The notes under the pieces are model-generated. The model was not told the DNA's origin. It was given only the letters and a program-made list of their open reading frames with translations, and did no database searches. From contig NZ_JAIKTS010000001.1 in assembly GCF_023556335.1 (NCBI RefSeq), positions 1-64,000 of the forward strand: 64,000 nt of DNA, in the 5' to 3' direction. This document shows positions 9,578 through 18,463 of this stretch, piece by piece. The first letter of the stretch is position 1. The number at the start of each line of letters is the position of its first letter. The stretch is from Stenotrophomonas mori (GTDB lineage: Bacteria; Pseudomonadota; Gammaproteobacteria; Xanthomonadales; Xanthomonadaceae). Position numbers and translations under genes: made by a program.

Positions 9578-10660
9578 TCAGCCGATGCGGACGCGCGCGT
9601 CGCCATCGGCCGGCACCACTTCGCCGATCCGCCAGTGCGCCAGCTCCAGCGCGTCCAGCGCGCCGCCGATGGCGCCGGCCTGGTCGGCCGGCACCAGCAG
9701 CACGAAGCCGATGCCGCAGTTGAAGGTGCGCCACATCTCGCTGTCGGCGACGTTGCCTTCGCGCTGCAGCCACTGGAACACCGGCGGCAGCGGCCAGCTG
9801 CGGGCGTCGATGTCCACGCCCAGGCCGTCGGGAACCACGCGGACGATGTTCTCGGTCAGGCCGCCGCCGGTGATGTGGGCCATGCCATGGATGGCGTCGC
9901 CATGCTGTTTGAGCAGCGACAGGATCGGCTTGACGTACAGCCGGGTCGGGGCCATCAGCGCATCCACCAGCGCCACCCCGTCCTCCAGCACCTGGTCGGC
10001 GGGCTGGCCGGCGCGGTCGTAGATGCGGCGCACCAGCGAGTAGCCGTTGGAGTGCGGCCCGGACGAGGCGATGCCGATCAGCACGTCGCCCTGGCGCACG
10101 CCCGAGCCGTCCTTCAGCGCGCTCTTCTCCACCGCCGCCACGGTGAAGCCCGCCAGGTCGTACTCGCCGGGCGCGTACATGTCGGGCATTTCCGCGGTCT
10201 CGCCGCCGATCAGCGCGCAGCCGGCCTCGGTGCAGCCGTTGGCGATGCCGCCCACCACCGCCGCGGCGGTATCGATGTCGAGCTTGCCGGTGGCGAAGTA
10301 GTCCAGGAAGAACAGCGGCTCGGCGCCCTGCACCAGCACGTCGTTGACGCACATCGCCACCAGGTCGATGCCGATGGTGTCATGGCGGCCCAGCTGCTGG
10401 GCCAGCTTGAGCTTGGTGCCGACACCGTCGGTACCGGACACCAGCACCGGCTCCCGGTACTTCCCGGACAGGTCGAACAGCGCGCCGAAGCCGCCCAGCC
10501 CGCCCATCACTTCCGGGCGGAAGCTGCGCTTGACCAGCGGCTTGATGCGCTCGACGAGCGCGTTGCCCGCGTCGATGTCCACACCGGCATCACGGTAGGT
10601 CAGGGGAGAGTTGCTGGAAGTCGGGGAACTGGTCACGGTCGGCTGCACTGGCGGGGTCAA
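9578..10660 (-). CDS. purM: phosphoribosylformylglycinamidine cyclo-ligase (AIR synthetase)
   Basis: 360 residues, slightly longer than usual because of a polar 20-residue N-terminal lead before [23 protein letters not shown]. Conserved blocks include [23 protein letters not shown] (nucleotide binding), [24 protein letters not shown] and [11 protein letters not shown]. It makes aminoimidazole ribotide from FGAM with ATP, step 5 of purine synthesis. It heads a minus-strand operon purM-membrane protein-DUF2238-purN-DUF3108-DUF3108 and is divergent from the DUF2066 gene, with 84 bp between starts. Confidence 0.97.
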   Translation of the reverse strand: MTPPVQPTVTSSPTSSNSPLTYRDAGVDIDAGNALVERIKPLVKRSFRPEVMGGLGGFGALFDLSGKYREPVLVSGTDGVGTKLKLAQQLGRHDTIGIDLVAMCVNDVLVQGAEPLFFLDYFATGKLDIDTAAAVVGGIANGCTEAGCALIGGETAEMPDMYAPGEYDLAGFTVAAVEKSALKDGSGVRQGDVLIGIASSGPHSNGYSLVRRIYDRAGQPADQVLEDGVALVDALMAPTRLYVKPILSLLKQHGDAIHGMAHITGGGLTENIVRVVPDGLGVDIDARSWPLPPVFQWLQREGNVADSEMWRTFNCGIGFVLLVPADQAGAIGGALDALELAHWRIGEVVPADGDARVRIG

Positions 10661-10744
10661 CGGGCGATTTTAACAGGCCACGTTGGCGCCCAGGCCGCAT
10701 TCGCGCAACAATTCCCCCGGAACCGTCGAGCAATGGACCCCTCA

Positions 10745-11842
10745 ATGCGTCGCAGCCTGGCTTTCTTCCTGTTTCTGGCGTTGGGCCTGTCCGCGCCGCT
10801 TGCGTCCGCGCAGTCCGGCGTGCGCACCGAGGGCGACCTCGCCAGCGCGCAGAACCCCTACCAGGCCGAGGTGCCGGTCAACAGCCAGAGCGATGCCGAC
10901 CGCAACGGCGCGCTGTCGCGGGCCCTGGGCGCGGTGCTGGGCAAGCTGTCCGGCGACCGCAGCGCCATGACCCGCCCCGGCGTGGCGCAGGCGCTGCGCG
11001 GTGCCCGCGACATGGTGGAAAGCTACGACTACCGCCAGGACCAGAGCGTGTCGGCGACCGGCGCGCCGAGCTTCCGGACCCTGCTGGTGGCCCGGTTCCG
11101 CCAGGACGACGTGGACGGGCTGGTGGCGGCGCTGGGCCTGCCGGTGTGGCCGCAGCCGCGGCCCAAGCCGGTGGTGTGGATGGCGATCGACGACGGCAGC
11201 GGCCCGCGCCTGGTCGGCGTGCAGCAGGCCAACGCGGCGCGGCCACTGCTGGACCGTGCGGTCGAGCGCGGTTTCCGTCTCGGCCTGCCCGGCGGGGGCG
11301 CCGCCGAGCAGGCCCTGGTGGGCGCGATCTGGCGCCAGGACACCGCCGCCATTGCCCGGGCATCCTCGCGCTACGCGCCGCCGATGCAGCTGGTCGGCAA
11401 GCTGTACCGCGCCAGCGGCGGCGGCTGGATGGCCGACTGGGTGTTCGTCGACGACGGCCGCGAACTGGGGCGCTGGAGCACCCGCGACAGCGATGCCCGG
11501 CGGGCCATGGCCGGTGGTGCCGACGGTGCCGCCGAGGCGCTGGTCAAACGCTATGCCAAGGTGCCCGAGGCCGGCCCGGCCGGCGTCTACCGGGTGGCCA
11601 TCACCGGCCTGCGCAGCGCCGACGACTACCTGCGCGTGGCCGCCACCCTGCAGTCGCTGGCGGTGGTCCGCTCGATCGTGCCGGTGCAGGCGTCCGGCGA
11701 CCGGCTGGAGCTGGACCTGGAGCTGATCACCGGCCTGCAGGGACTGAACCGGATGCTGGGTGGCAGTGCCGCGTTCGAGCCGGCGATGCCGCTGCTGGAC
11801 GACGAACCGCTTCCGCCCACCGCCGAGTACCGGCTGCGATGA
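10745..11842 (+). CDS. DUF2066 periplasmic protein
   Basis: 365 residues from the ATG at 10745 (an in-frame ATG at 10733 adds four residues). The start MRRSLAFFLFLALGLSAPLA is a signal peptide with cleavage near ASA-Q. The DUF2066 body begins VRTEGDLASAQNPYQAEVPV and runs through FRTLLVARFRQDDVDGLVAALGLPVW. The family is periplasmic or membrane-associated and uncharacterised; in many gammaproteobacteria it precedes the perM-type permease and hda, exactly as here. Its stop overlaps the start of the next gene (ATGA), so the three genes are co-translated. Confidence 0.83.
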   Translation: MRRSLAFFLFLALGLSAPLASAQSGVRTEGDLASAQNPYQAEVPVNSQSDADRNGALSRALGAVLGKLSGDRSAMTRPGVAQALRGARDMVESYDYRQDQSVSATGAPSFRTLLVARFRQDDVDGLVAALGLPVWPQPRPKPVVWMAIDDGSGPRLVGVQQANAARPLLDRAVERGFRLGLPGGGAAEQALVGAIWRQDTAAIARASSRYAPPMQLVGKLYRASGGGWMADWVFVDDGRELGRWSTRDSDARRAMAGGADGAAEALVKRYAKVPEAGPAGVYRVAITGLRSADDYLRVAATLQSLAVVRSIVPVQASGDRLELDLELITGLQGLNRMLGGSAAFEPAMPLLDDEPLPPTAEYRLR

Positions 11843-12999
11843 ACCGCTCCTCCGAGGCGGAGATCGCGCTGTTCCTGCGGCGCCTGAAGTGGGTGGTGCT
11901 CAGTGCCTTCGGACTGTGGGTGATGGGCCTGCTGGCGCCGATCCTGACCCCGTTCGTCATCGCCCTGATGCTGGCCTGGCTGGGCGACCCGCTGGTGGAC
12001 CGGCTGGAGGCGCGCGGCTGCTCGCGCAACACCTCGGTGGTCCTGGTGTTCGTGATGATGATCCTGCTGCTGGCGGTGGCGCTGCTGATCCTGGTGCCGA
12101 TGATCCAGCGCCAGATCCTCACCCTGGCCGCGGCGCTGCCGCAGGCCCAGGAGTGGCTGATGGGCACCGCGCTGCCGTGGATCGAGCAGCGCACCGGCGT
12201 GGAGATCCTCGGCTGGCTGGCGCCGGAGCGGCTGGTCGAGTGGGTGCGCGCGCACTGGCAGCAGGCCGGTGGCGCGGCGACCACGCTGTTCGGCTTCGTG
12301 TCGCGCTCCGGCTTCGCGATGGTCGCCTGGGTGGTGAACCTGGCGCTGCTGCCGATCCTGACCTACTACTTCCTGCGCGACTGGGACCGGCTGGTGGAGC
12401 GGGTGGCGTCGTTGATCCCGCGCAACCACGTGGAGACGGTGGGGCGCCTGGCACGCGAATCGGATGCGGTGCTGGCCGCCTTCATCCGCGGCCAGATCGC
12501 GGTCATGGTGGCCCTGGGCGTGGTCTACGCGGCCGGGCTCACGCTGGCCGGCCTGAACCTCGGGCTGCTGATCGGCCTGATCGCCGGGCTGATCAGCTTC
12601 ATTCCCTACCTGGGCGCCACCAGCGGGGTGCTGCTGGCGCTGGCGGCGGCACTGGTGCAGGCCCAGGGGCTGGACCTGAAGCTGCTGCTGCTGATCGGCG
12701 TGGTGTTCACCATCGGCCAGCTGCTGGAGAGCTACGTGCTCACCCCGCGCATCGTCGGCGACAAGATCGGGCTGCATCCGGTGGCGGTGATCTTCGCGGT
12801 GATGGCCGGCGGCCAGCTGTTCGGTTTCCTGGGCATGCTGCTGGCACTGCCGGCGGCGGCGGTGATCAACGTACTGCTGCGCTATGCCCATGAGCGTTAC
12901 CGGCAGAGCGAACTGTACGCCGGCCATGCGCGTTCCATCGTACTGCGGCCGGCCAGCGAGGCCGGCGGCAGCGCCCTCAAGGACATCGAACCGAAGTGA
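11839..12999 (+). CDS. AI-2E family (PerM-type) membrane transporter
   Basis: 386 residues. Eight or so hydrophobic helices are visible: two at about 17-40, one at 55-85, a long amphipathic periplasmic stretch, then YYFLRDWDRLVERVASLIPR and a block of five helices. The C-terminal signature blocks IPYLGATSGVLLALAAAL and ESYVLTPRIVGDKIGLHPVAVIF are classic for the AI-2E / PerM family. Substrates vary in this family (autoinducer, ions) and none can be deduced here. Start and stop overlap the neighbours (ATGA and GTGA). Confidence 0.88.
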   Translation: MNRSSEAEIALFLRRLKWVVLSAFGLWVMGLLAPILTPFVIALMLAWLGDPLVDRLEARGCSRNTSVVLVFVMMILLLAVALLILVPMIQRQILTLAAALPQAQEWLMGTALPWIEQRTGVEILGWLAPERLVEWVRAHWQQAGGAATTLFGFVSRSGFAMVAWVVNLALLPILTYYFLRDWDRLVERVASLIPRNHVETVGRLARESDAVLAAFIRGQIAVMVALGVVYAAGLTLAGLNLGLLIGLIAGLISFIPYLGATSGVLLALAAALVQAQGLDLKLLLLIGVVFTIGQLLESYVLTPRIVGDKIGLHPVAVIFAVMAGGQLFGFLGMLLALPAAAVINVLLRYAHERYRQSELYAGHARSIVLRPASEAGGSALKDIEPK

Positions 13000-13691
13000 G
13001 CGTGCCGCAGTTGCCGCTGGCCCTGCGCTATCCGCCGGACCAGCGATTGGACAGTTTCATCGGTGCGCCCGAAGGCGCCCTGGCACAGCTGCGTGCCGCC
13101 GCCACCGCCGCCGGGCAGGATTGGATCTACCTGGCCGGCCCGGCCGGCAGCGGCAAGACCCACCTGGCACTGGCCGCCTGCGCCGCCGCCGAGCAGGCCG
13201 GGCGCAGCGCCGCCTACCTGCCGCTGCAGGCCGCGGCAGGCCGCATGGGCGACGCGCTGGAGGCCCTGGAGGGGCGCGGGCTGGTCGCGCTGGACGGCCT
13301 GGACGCCATCGCCGGCCAGCGTGCGGACGAGGTCGCGCTGTTCGAGTTCCACAACCGCGCGCGCGCGGCCGGGGTGACCCTGCTGTACACCGCCACCCTC
13401 GCGCCCGACGCCCTGGGCCTGGTGCTGCCCGACCTGCGCTCGCGGTTGGCGCAGTGCGGGCGCATCGTGCTGGCGGCGCTGGACGATGCCGGCCGCGGCG
13501 CGGTACTGCGCGCACGCGCCGCGCGGCGCGGACTGGCATTGGACGAAGCCGCCATCGACTGGCTGCTGACCCACGCCGAACGCGACCTCGCCGGCCTGCT
13601 CGCATTGCTGGAACGCCTCGACCGCGAATCGCTGGCGGCCAAACGGCGGGTCACCGTACCGTTCCTGCGCAAGGTGCTGGACCTGTCCTGA
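12996..13691 (+). CDS. hda: DnaA regulatory inactivator Hda
   Basis: 231 residues from a GTG that overlaps the previous stop (GTGA). The N-terminal QLPLALRYPPDQRLDSFIG matches the clamp-binding QLxLxL motif of Hda. The AAA+ domain follows, with Walker A AGPAGSGKTHLA near residue 51 and a Walker B-like LVALDGLDAI. Hda binds the loaded beta clamp and stimulates hydrolysis of DnaA-ATP to limit re-initiation. The length is normal for the family. The call is strong because the clamp motif and the DnaA-like AAA+ core are both present. Confidence 0.93.
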   Translation: MSVPQLPLALRYPPDQRLDSFIGAPEGALAQLRAAATAAGQDWIYLAGPAGSGKTHLALAACAAAEQAGRSAAYLPLQAAAGRMGDALEALEGRGLVALDGLDAIAGQRADEVALFEFHNRARAAGVTLLYTATLAPDALGLVLPDLRSRLAQCGRIVLAALDDAGRGAVLRARAARRGLALDEAAIDWLLTHAERDLAGLLALLERLDRESLAAKRRVTVPFLRKVLDLS

Positions 13692-13721
13692 GCGCTTCCG
13701 CGCCACAAGACACCGGATCTT

Positions 13722-14262
13722 CCCTGCAGGGCGGGGCTACGCCCCGCCGTGGCAGCCGGTAGCGCCGGCCCGCCGCCACAGTGCGCGGGGGGCCCCTGTA
13801 GAGCGGGGCCCCGCCCCGCTGTGGCATTGCCGGTAACGCCCCGCCGGGCATGGCCCGGCGCTGCAGGCCCTGAGATTCTCGAGGTAGAGCGGGGCCCCGC
13901 CCCGCTGTGGCATTGCCGATAACGCCCCGCCGGGCATGGCCCGGCGCTACAGGGCCTGAGGTTCTCGAGAGATAGAGCGGGGCCCCGCCCCGCTGTGGCA
14001 TTGCCGGTAACGCCTCCGCCGGGCATGGCCCGGCGCTACAGGGTCTGAGGTTCTCGAGAGGTAGAGCGGGGCCCCGCCCCGCTGCGGCATTGCCGGTAAC
14101 GCCTCCGCCGGACATGGCCCGGCGCTACAGGGCCTGAGGCTCTCGAGGTAGAGCGGGGCCCCGCCCCGCTGTGGCAGTGCCGGTAACGTCTCCGCCGGGC
14201 ATGGCCCGGCGCTACAGGGCCTGAGGTTCTCGAGGTAGAGCGGGGCCACGCCCCGCTGCGGG
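13722..14262. repeat. GTAG-type REP array 1 (six 86-89 bp units)
   Basis: Six tandem units start at about 13798, 13884, 13972, 14061, 14148 and 14234. Each begins with GTAG plus a palindrome of the form AGCGGGGCC..CCCCGCT, continues TGTGGCATTGCCGGTAACGC, and then holds an inverted second palindrome, CGCCGGGC..GCCCGGCGCTAC (GTAG read on the other strand). It ends with AGGGCCTGAGGTTCTCGAG. Two inverted REPs per unit is the BIME arrangement. The unit at 13972 has ATAG in place of GTAG. A degenerate copy lies at 13724-13760. GTAG-headed REPs are known from Stenotrophomonas; no REP transposase (RAYT) gene is in the window. The array fills the gap between convergent hda and murU. Confidence 0.88.
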
Positions 14263-14282
14263 ACGGTGGCCTGCGACGGCGG

Positions 14283-14993
14283 CTACAGGCGGTCGCGCAG
14301 GGTGGTTTCCAGGGCCTGCAGGCGCTGCGGGGTTCCGACGTCGGTCCAGTGGCCGCGGTAGTGCTGGCCGCTGATGCGGCCCTGCGCCATATGGTGCTTC
14401 TGCAGGGGAACCACGCTGAAGCGGGGACGGTCGTGGTCGCCGCGCGGGGGCTCGCCGATCACTTCGCGCCAGGCGGCGAGCAGCGAGGGGCGGTAGATGC
14501 CGATGCCGGCATAGGTCAGGCACGGGCCATGACGGTCATGGTGCAGCCGGCCGTGGGCATCGAGGCGGTAGTCGCCCTGCGGGTGCTGGGGCGGGTTGTC
14601 CACCAGCACCAGGTGCGCTTCGCCCTGCGGTTCGCGCGGCAGGCTGGCGAAGTCGAAGTCGGTCCAGATGTCGCCGTTGACCACCAGGAACGGCGCTTCC
14701 CCGAGCAGGGGCAGGGCGTTGAGCATGCCGCCGCCGGTTTCCAGCGGAGTGGGGCCCTCGTAGGCATAGTGCAGGCGCAGGTTCCAGCGGCTGCCGTCGC
14801 CCAGCGTGGCGGGGAACTGCGGGGCCAGCCAGGAGGTGTTGACCACCACGTCGCGCACTCCGGCTGCGGCCAGCCGCTCCAGGTGCCAGGCGATCAGCGG
14901 CTTGCCGCCGGCCCGCAGCAGCGGCTTCGGGGTGTGCTCGGTGAGCGGGCGCATGCGCTCGCCCAGTCCGGCGGCGAAGACCAGGGCCTTCAT
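14283..14993 (-). CDS. murU: N-acetylmuramate alpha-1-phosphate uridylyltransferase
   Basis: 236 residues. The nucleotidyltransferase signature AAGLGERMRPLTEHTPKPL opens the protein, followed by FLVVNGDIWTDFDF (metal-binding Asp) and TYAGIGIYRP. MurU converts MurNAc-1-phosphate and UTP to UDP-MurNAc in the recycling route known from Pseudomonas that bypasses de novo MurA (and so fosfomycin). The family call could be any sugar-1-P nucleotidyltransferase, but the partner kinase AmgK overlaps its start (ATGA), which makes MurU the best reading. Confidence 0.9.
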   Translation of the reverse strand: MKALVFAAGLGERMRPLTEHTPKPLLRAGGKPLIAWHLERLAAAGVRDVVVNTSWLAPQFPATLGDGSRWNLRLHYAYEGPTPLETGGGMLNALPLLGEAPFLVVNGDIWTDFDFASLPREPQGEAHLVLVDNPPQHPQGDYRLDAHGRLHHDRHGPCLTYAGIGIYRPSLLAAWREVIGEPPRGDHDRPRFSVVPLQKHHMAQGRISGQHYRGHWTDVGTPQRLQALETTLRDRL

Positions 14994-16018
14994 CGACCGG
15001 TCCGTTCGGCCAGGGCCGGCTTGATCCGCCGTTCCAGCAGGGCGTGCAGGCCGGACAGCGGGCGGTGGCGGGGCAGCACTTCGTCCAGGTAGGCGATGAA
15101 GCGCGGTGCATCGTCCAGGTAGTGGCTCTTGCCGTCGCGGTAGTGCAGCCGGGCGAAGATGCCGAGGATCTTCAGGTGCCGCTGCACGCCCATCCAGTCG
15201 GCATCGCGCAGGAAGGTGGCGCGGTCGGGGACCGGCAGGCCGGCGGCCAGGGCACGTTCGTGGTAGCGCGCCAGCCAGCCGTCCACCCGCTGCAGCGGCC
15301 AGCTCAGGAAGGCGTCCTTGAACAGGCTGACCGGATCGTAGGCCACCGGTCCGCGCACCAGGTCCTGGAAGTCCAGCACCGCAGGGCCGATGCAGCCCTC
15401 GGTGTCGGCGGCGGGCATCAGGTTGCGCGGCATGAAATCGCGGTGGGCCATCAACTGCGCCTGCCCCAAAGCGTTGGCCATCAGCCACCGCTGTGCCTGC
15501 TGCAGCTCATCGGCTTCGGCCGCGTCCAGCACCAGGCCCAGGTGGCGCTGCAGGAACCAGGTGTCGAACAGGCCGGCGTCGCGCTGCAGCAGCGCCTCGT
15601 CGAAGCACCCGAAGCCCTCCGGCACCGGAATCGCCTGCAGGCGCAGCAGCTGTCCCATGGCGCGCTCGAACCAGTCGTCGGCATTGTCGGCATCCAGCAG
15701 CCGCGCCAGGGTCAGCGCGCCGAGGTCCTCCAGCAGCAGGAAACCGGCGTCCAGGTCCTGCGCGAGCACGGCCGGCACCCGCAGTCCATGCTCCAGCAGC
15801 AGCGTGCGCATGCGCAGCCATGGCCGCGGATCCTCCAGCCCGGGAGGGGCATCCATGACGATGTGGCTGTCCTGGCGGCCGGTGACGCGCCAGTAGCTGC
15901 GCAGCCCGGCATCCACCGATGCGCGCTCGATGCCGGCGGTAGCGTCGCCCAGCCGGGCGCGGGCCCACTGCAACCGTTGCCGCGCGCGCTGCGGCAGGAG
16001 GGAGGTATCCGGAGTCAT
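14990..16018 (-). CDS. amgK: N-acetylmuramate/N-acetylglucosamine kinase (anomeric sugar kinase)
   Basis: 342 residues of the aminoglycoside-phosphotransferase fold. Visible are the N-lobe DAGLRSYWRV, SHIVMDAPPGLED, the hinge LLLEDLG, the catalytic loop LMAHRDFMPRNLM, and the metal-binding VLDFQDLVRGPVAYDPVSL. AmgK phosphorylates MurNAc and GlcNAc at the anomeric position; with MurU downstream it makes UDP-MurNAc. The ATG at 16018 was chosen as the first one in good context; upstream in-frame sequence is not conserved. In Pseudomonas the pair behaves as here, the two genes overlapping. Confidence 0.9.
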   Translation of the reverse strand: MTPDTSLLPQRARQRLQWARARLGDATAGIERASVDAGLRSYWRVTGRQDSHIVMDAPPGLEDPRPWLRMRTLLLEHGLRVPAVLAQDLDAGFLLLEDLGALTLARLLDADNADDWFERAMGQLLRLQAIPVPEGFGCFDEALLQRDAGLFDTWFLQRHLGLVLDAAEADELQQAQRWLMANALGQAQLMAHRDFMPRNLMPAADTEGCIGPAVLDFQDLVRGPVAYDPVSLFKDAFLSWPLQRVDGWLARYHERALAAGLPVPDRATFLRDADWMGVQRHLKILGIFARLHYRDGKSHYLDDAPRFIAYLDEVLPRHRPLSGLHALLERRIKPALAERTGR

Positions 16019-16106
16019 CAAATTCAGGTCGAACGTGCTCGCAGGTGCGCCACGCGGGCGCCGGCGCCGCGCTGGACGCGGCGGGTGGAAGGTGCGCGGT
16101 GGGCCG

Positions 16107-16376
16107 TCAGCGCCTGCCGCTGACCAGCCGCAGCAGTGCGAGCAGGGCGACCGCGCCGACGATGGCCGCGAGGAAGCCGGCCGGCTGGCCGGCGGCATAC
16201 CAGCCCATCTCGCGGCCGAACCAGCCGGCGAACACCGCGCCGGCGATGCCGAGCACGATGGTCAGCAGGCAGCCCATGCGGTTGTTGCCGGGCATGAAAA
16301 AGCGCCCCAGCAGGCCGACCACGAAGCCGACCAGGATGATGTACAGCCAGCTGTCGCTTCCAAACAGTCCGCCCAT
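16107..16376 (-). CDS. GlsB/YeaQ/YmgE family membrane protein
   Basis: 89 residues with three hydrophobic helices: ILVGFVVGLLGRFFMPG, MGCLLTIVLGIAGAVFAGWFG and GFLAAIVGAVALLALLRLV. The GRFFMPG and GIAGA blocks are typical of the GlsB/YeaQ/YmgE (transglycosylase-associated) stress family of small inner-membrane proteins. The exact role is unknown. It stands alone, between amgK and the dipeptidase gene. Confidence 0.85.
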   Translation of the reverse strand: MGGLFGSDSWLYIILVGFVVGLLGRFFMPGNNRMGCLLTIVLGIAGAVFAGWFGREMGWYAAGQPAGFLAAIVGAVALLALLRLVSGRR

Positions 16377-16438
16377 GCGTACGCCCCTCGGGAAAAGCGC
16401 AGCCTAGCAAGGCCGGGCTGCGCGCGTCATGGCCCGGC

Positions 16439-17932
16439 TCAGCAGCAGCCGTGGTCGCCGTGGCGGGTGCCGCTGTCGGCGGCCACCGGCGAACCGCTGG
16501 TCTCGCCGCGCAGGCTGGCGGCATGGTGGTCGAGCAGCACCTTGGAGACGCAGGCGGTCACCCGCTTGCCCATCGGAATGTGCAGGAACTCGTTGGGGCC
16601 GTGGGCGTTGGAATGCGGGCCGAGCACCCCGGTGATCATGAACTGCGCACCCGGGAACTTCTCGCCGAGCATGCCCATGAACGGGATCGAGCCGCCTTCG
16701 CCCATGTACATCGCCGGCTTGCCGAAGAAGGCCTGGCTGGCGTCGTCGATGGATTTCTCCAGCCACGGCGCCATCGCCGGCGCGTTCCAGCCGGTGGAGG
16801 ACTTCTCCAGCTCCAGGGTGACCTGGGCGCCGTTCGGCGGATCACGCAGCAGCGCTTCCTTCAGCAGTTCCCCGCAGGTCTTGCCGTCGGCGGTCGGCGG
16901 CAGCCGCAGCGACAGCTTCACCGCGGTTTCCGGGCGCAGCACGTTGCCGGCCGAAGCCAGCGCCGGCATGCCGCCGATGCCGGTCACCGACAGCGCGGGG
17001 CGCCAGGTGCGGTTGAGCACCAGCTCGGTGAGGTCCTCGTCCATCGGCACCAGGCCCTGGACCATCGGGAACTTGTCGAACACCGCGGTGTCGACGACCT
17101 CGGCGGCGCGCTGGGCCTGTTCGCGGCGCTCGGCGGGGATGTCCGCGTGCAGGCCGTCGAGCAGGATGCGGCCGCTGTCCTCGTCCTCGATCCGCGACAG
17201 CAGCTGGCGCAGCAGGCGGAAGCTGGAGGGCACTACGCCGGAGGCGTCGCCGGAGTGCACGCCTTCCTCCAGCACCTTGACGGTGAAGTTGCCGCCGACC
17301 ATTCCGCGCAGCGAGGTGGTGCACCACAGCTGGTCGTAGTTGGCGCAGCCCGAATCCAGGCACACCACCAGCGACGGCTGCCCGATGCGCTCGGCCAGGT
17401 GGTCCACATAGGCCGGCAGGTCGTAGGAGCCGGACTCCTCGCAGGCCTCGATCAGCACCACGCAGCGGGCGTGCGGCAGCCCCTGCTCCTGCAGCGCCAG
17501 CACCGCGGCCAGCGAGCCGAAGATGGCGTAGCCGTCGTCGGCGCCGCCGCGGCCGTACAGCTTGTCCCCACGCAGCACCGGCTTCCAGGGGCCGAGGTCG
17601 TCGTCCCAGCCAGTCATCTCCGGCTGCTTGTCCAGGTGCCCGTACAGCAGCACGGTGTCCTCGCCGGTTTCCGGGCCGGTGGCCGGGATCTCGAGCAGGA
17701 TCAGCGGCGTGCGGCCCTCCAGGCGCACCACCTCGACCTGCAGGCCGGGAATCGCCTGCGCCCGCGCCCAGTCCTCCATCAACGTGACCGCCTGCTCCAT
17801 GTAGCCGTTGGCGACCCAGTCCGCATCGAACATCGGCGACTTGTTGGGGATGCGGATGTAGTCGACCAGCTGCGGGACGATGTCGCTGTCCCACTTGTCG
17901 TTGAGGAATTGGCCGAGCTTGGCGCTGTCCAT
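16439..17932 (-). CDS. M20 family metallopeptidase (dipeptidase)
   Basis: 497 residues from the ATG at 17932. The co-catalytic zinc site is visible: LLYGHLDKQPE (His, then Asp), GRGGADDGYA (bridging Asp), IEACEESGS (catalytic and ligand Glu), and near the C-terminus SNAHGPNEFLHI (His ligand). A lid domain lies in between (MVGGNFTVKVLEEGVHSGDASG). It is probably a cytoplasmic dipeptidase of the M20A/CNDP type; the substrate is not certain. The C-terminus GTRHGDHGCC is rich in possible metal ligands and looks like a lineage-specific tail. No operon partner is evident. Confidence 0.9.
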   Translation of the reverse strand: MDSAKLGQFLNDKWDSDIVPQLVDYIRIPNKSPMFDADWVANGYMEQAVTLMEDWARAQAIPGLQVEVVRLEGRTPLILLEIPATGPETGEDTVLLYGHLDKQPEMTGWDDDLGPWKPVLRGDKLYGRGGADDGYAIFGSLAAVLALQEQGLPHARCVVLIEACEESGSYDLPAYVDHLAERIGQPSLVVCLDSGCANYDQLWCTTSLRGMVGGNFTVKVLEEGVHSGDASGVVPSSFRLLRQLLSRIEDEDSGRILLDGLHADIPAERREQAQRAAEVVDTAVFDKFPMVQGLVPMDEDLTELVLNRTWRPALSVTGIGGMPALASAGNVLRPETAVKLSLRLPPTADGKTCGELLKEALLRDPPNGAQVTLELEKSSTGWNAPAMAPWLEKSIDDASQAFFGKPAMYMGEGGSIPFMGMLGEKFPGAQFMITGVLGPHSNAHGPNEFLHIPMGKRVTACVSKVLLDHHAASLRGETSGSPVAADSGTRHGDHGCC

Positions 17933-18130
17933 TCGGGAACTCCGGTTGCAAAAGTGGAATCGGGCCATTCTACGCGCTCCGCTTTGTAGGATTTTTCCTA
18001 CAAAGAATCGGGTGGTCTGCCGGCTGCGGCTTGGCGGCGTCGCGGATAGGCTGCGTTCATGTGGCGCGGAACACTGGTCTGGCCGGCGGGGATGCCGGCA
18101 TTCCAGTCCAAGCCACAAGGAGTTGCAGCG

Positions 18131-18463
18131 ATGAAGCTTTTCACCGTGATGCTGAGGTCACTGGTCCTGGCGATGGTGTTGAACGGGCCGGCGCTTGCCG
18201 CCGACAAGGTCGACATCAACACCGCCACCGCCACGGAACTGGACCAGGTGCTGGTGAACGTCGGCGCCGCCAAGGCGCAGGCGATCGTCGATTACCGGCA
18301 GGCCAACGGTCCCTTCAAGAGCGTCGATGAACTGGCGCTGGTCAAGGGCATCGGGTTGAAGACCGTCGAACGGAATCGCGACCTGATCGGTGTGGGGGCT
18401 GGTGCCACCAGCGCCGCCAGGGAAGCCGGGACGGCCGCGGAGCCCGCGATCGAGCGGCGCTGA
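18131..18463 (+). CDS. comEA: ComEA-like helix-hairpin-helix DNA-binding protein
   Basis: 110 residues. The start MKLFTVMLRSLVLAMVLNGP is a signal peptide (cleavage near ALAA-D). A single HhH domain follows: VDINTATATELDQVLVNVGA, then AQAIVDYRQANGPFKSVDEL and LVKGIGLKTVERNRDLI. ComEA-type proteins bind incoming DNA in the periplasm and ratchet it inwards during natural transformation; small one-domain versions are common in xanthomonads. AAGGAG lies 8 nt before the ATG. A Rho-independent terminator follows about 105 nt after the stop, leaving a long GGA-rich 3' region described separately. Confidence 0.88.
   Translation: MKLFTVMLRSLVLAMVLNGPALAADKVDINTATATELDQVLVNVGAAKAQAIVDYRQANGPFKSVDELALVKGIGLKTVERNRDLIGVGAGATSAAREAGTAAEPAIERR

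Noticed and set aside
13798..14262. CRISPR-like periodic array
   Set aside because: The 86-89 bp period comes from whole near-identical units with inner palindromes; there are no unique spacers, no cas genes, and the units start with GTAG like REP elements.
16439..18118. Longer start for the M20 dipeptidase at 18118
   Set aside because: The added 62 residues have no homology to the family and the region upstream of 17932 looks like a promoter region with A/T-rich sequence.
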